DNA of 5,453 bases from an uncultured Ruminococcus sp. GTDB lineage: Bacteria > Bacillota_A > Clostridia > Oscillospirales > Ruminococcaceae. The translations under genes and the position numbers were made by a program. Location of the stretch: assembly GCA_946629405.1 (NCBI GenBank), contig CAMOXW010000146.1, positions 1-5,453 on the forward strand, read 5' to 3'. The notes under the pieces were generated by a model. It saw only the letters and a list, made by a program, of their open reading frames with translations. It was not told the DNA's origin and searched no databases. Of this stretch, positions 5,384 to 5,453 are shown one piece after another (within the stretch, counting starts at the first letter, position 1; every line of letters begins with the position of its first letter).

Positions 5384-5453
5384 GCCGGCATTGAAATAGT
5401 TTCCCGGGCCGTCGCCAGCCAAGTATCGTCTTCGCGGCAGAGCTTAACTTCCG
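5384..5453 (-). rRNA. 5S ribosomal RNA, 3' part (continues beyond the right edge)
   Basis: The minus strand starts with CGGAAGTTAAGCTC, the conserved 5S segment of helix III and its loop. The rest follows the 5S layout: a GGCTG/CGGCC hairpin closed by a GCGA tetraloop, a loop E region (GACGATA opposite GAAACTA), and the 3' strand of the terminal helix (ATGCCGGC). About 70 nt are present; roughly the first 45 nt lie outside the window. The 3' end is placed near 5382-5384 by counting from loop E against E. coli 5S numbering. A strong terminator follows at once. Several loop E and helix IV bases differ from the common form, but in matched pairs. Confidence 0.92.

Overview
The window looks like a piece of a Gram-positive Clostridia chromosome, most likely Oscillospiraceae/Ruminococcus-like. 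This is an inference from near-balanced GC, strong GGAGG-type ribosome binding sites with 9-15 nt gene spacing, a short PUA-less glutamate 5-kinase, and a 5S rRNA of the clostridial type. Every gene I can support is on the minus strand, so the biological reading order runs from base 5453 down to base 1.

Right end (5453 to about 5146): the 3' part of a 5S rRNA gene enters from beyond the window. It is followed by a textbook intrinsic terminator (10-bp perfect stem plus U-tract), a weaker AT-rich hairpin with a T-run, and then a strong sigma-A type extended -10 promoter (TTGAAT, 17 bp, TGTTATACT). The promoter starts a leader of about 88 nt that contains a duplicated -10 segment and several competing hairpins. 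One of these hairpins, read on the plus strand, looks like an antisense terminator.

Operon (5145 to 22): five tightly packed genes, with gaps of 9-15 nt and Shine-Dalgarno sequences often overlapping the previous stop codon. In order they are (1) a 133-aa, three-helix membrane protein of unknown function with an acidic tail; (2) a D-2-hydroxyacid dehydrogenase of the glycerate dehydrogenase/hydroxypyruvate reductase type; (3) proB, glutamate 5-kinase; (4) proA, gamma-glutamyl phosphate reductase; (5) a 560-aa bitopic membrane protein with a long acidic N-terminal part, five 16-residue Glu/Arg-rich repeats predicted to form a charged helix, one transmembrane segment, and a C-terminal domain of about 180 residues that I do not recognise.

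How they fit together: ProB and ProA carry out the first two steps from glutamate to proline; glutamate semialdehyde then cyclises spontaneously, and the final reductase gene proC is not in the window. The dehydrogenase has no obvious place in that pathway. The first and last genes are uncharacterised membrane proteins, and both carry a similar short acidic motif, [ST]-x-D-[DE]-[ILM]-L-[SND]. That shared motif, the repeat protein and the leader are the parts most worth a second look. I see no mobile element, CRISPR array, toxin-antitoxin or defence system, and I do not claim that the window holds a new system.
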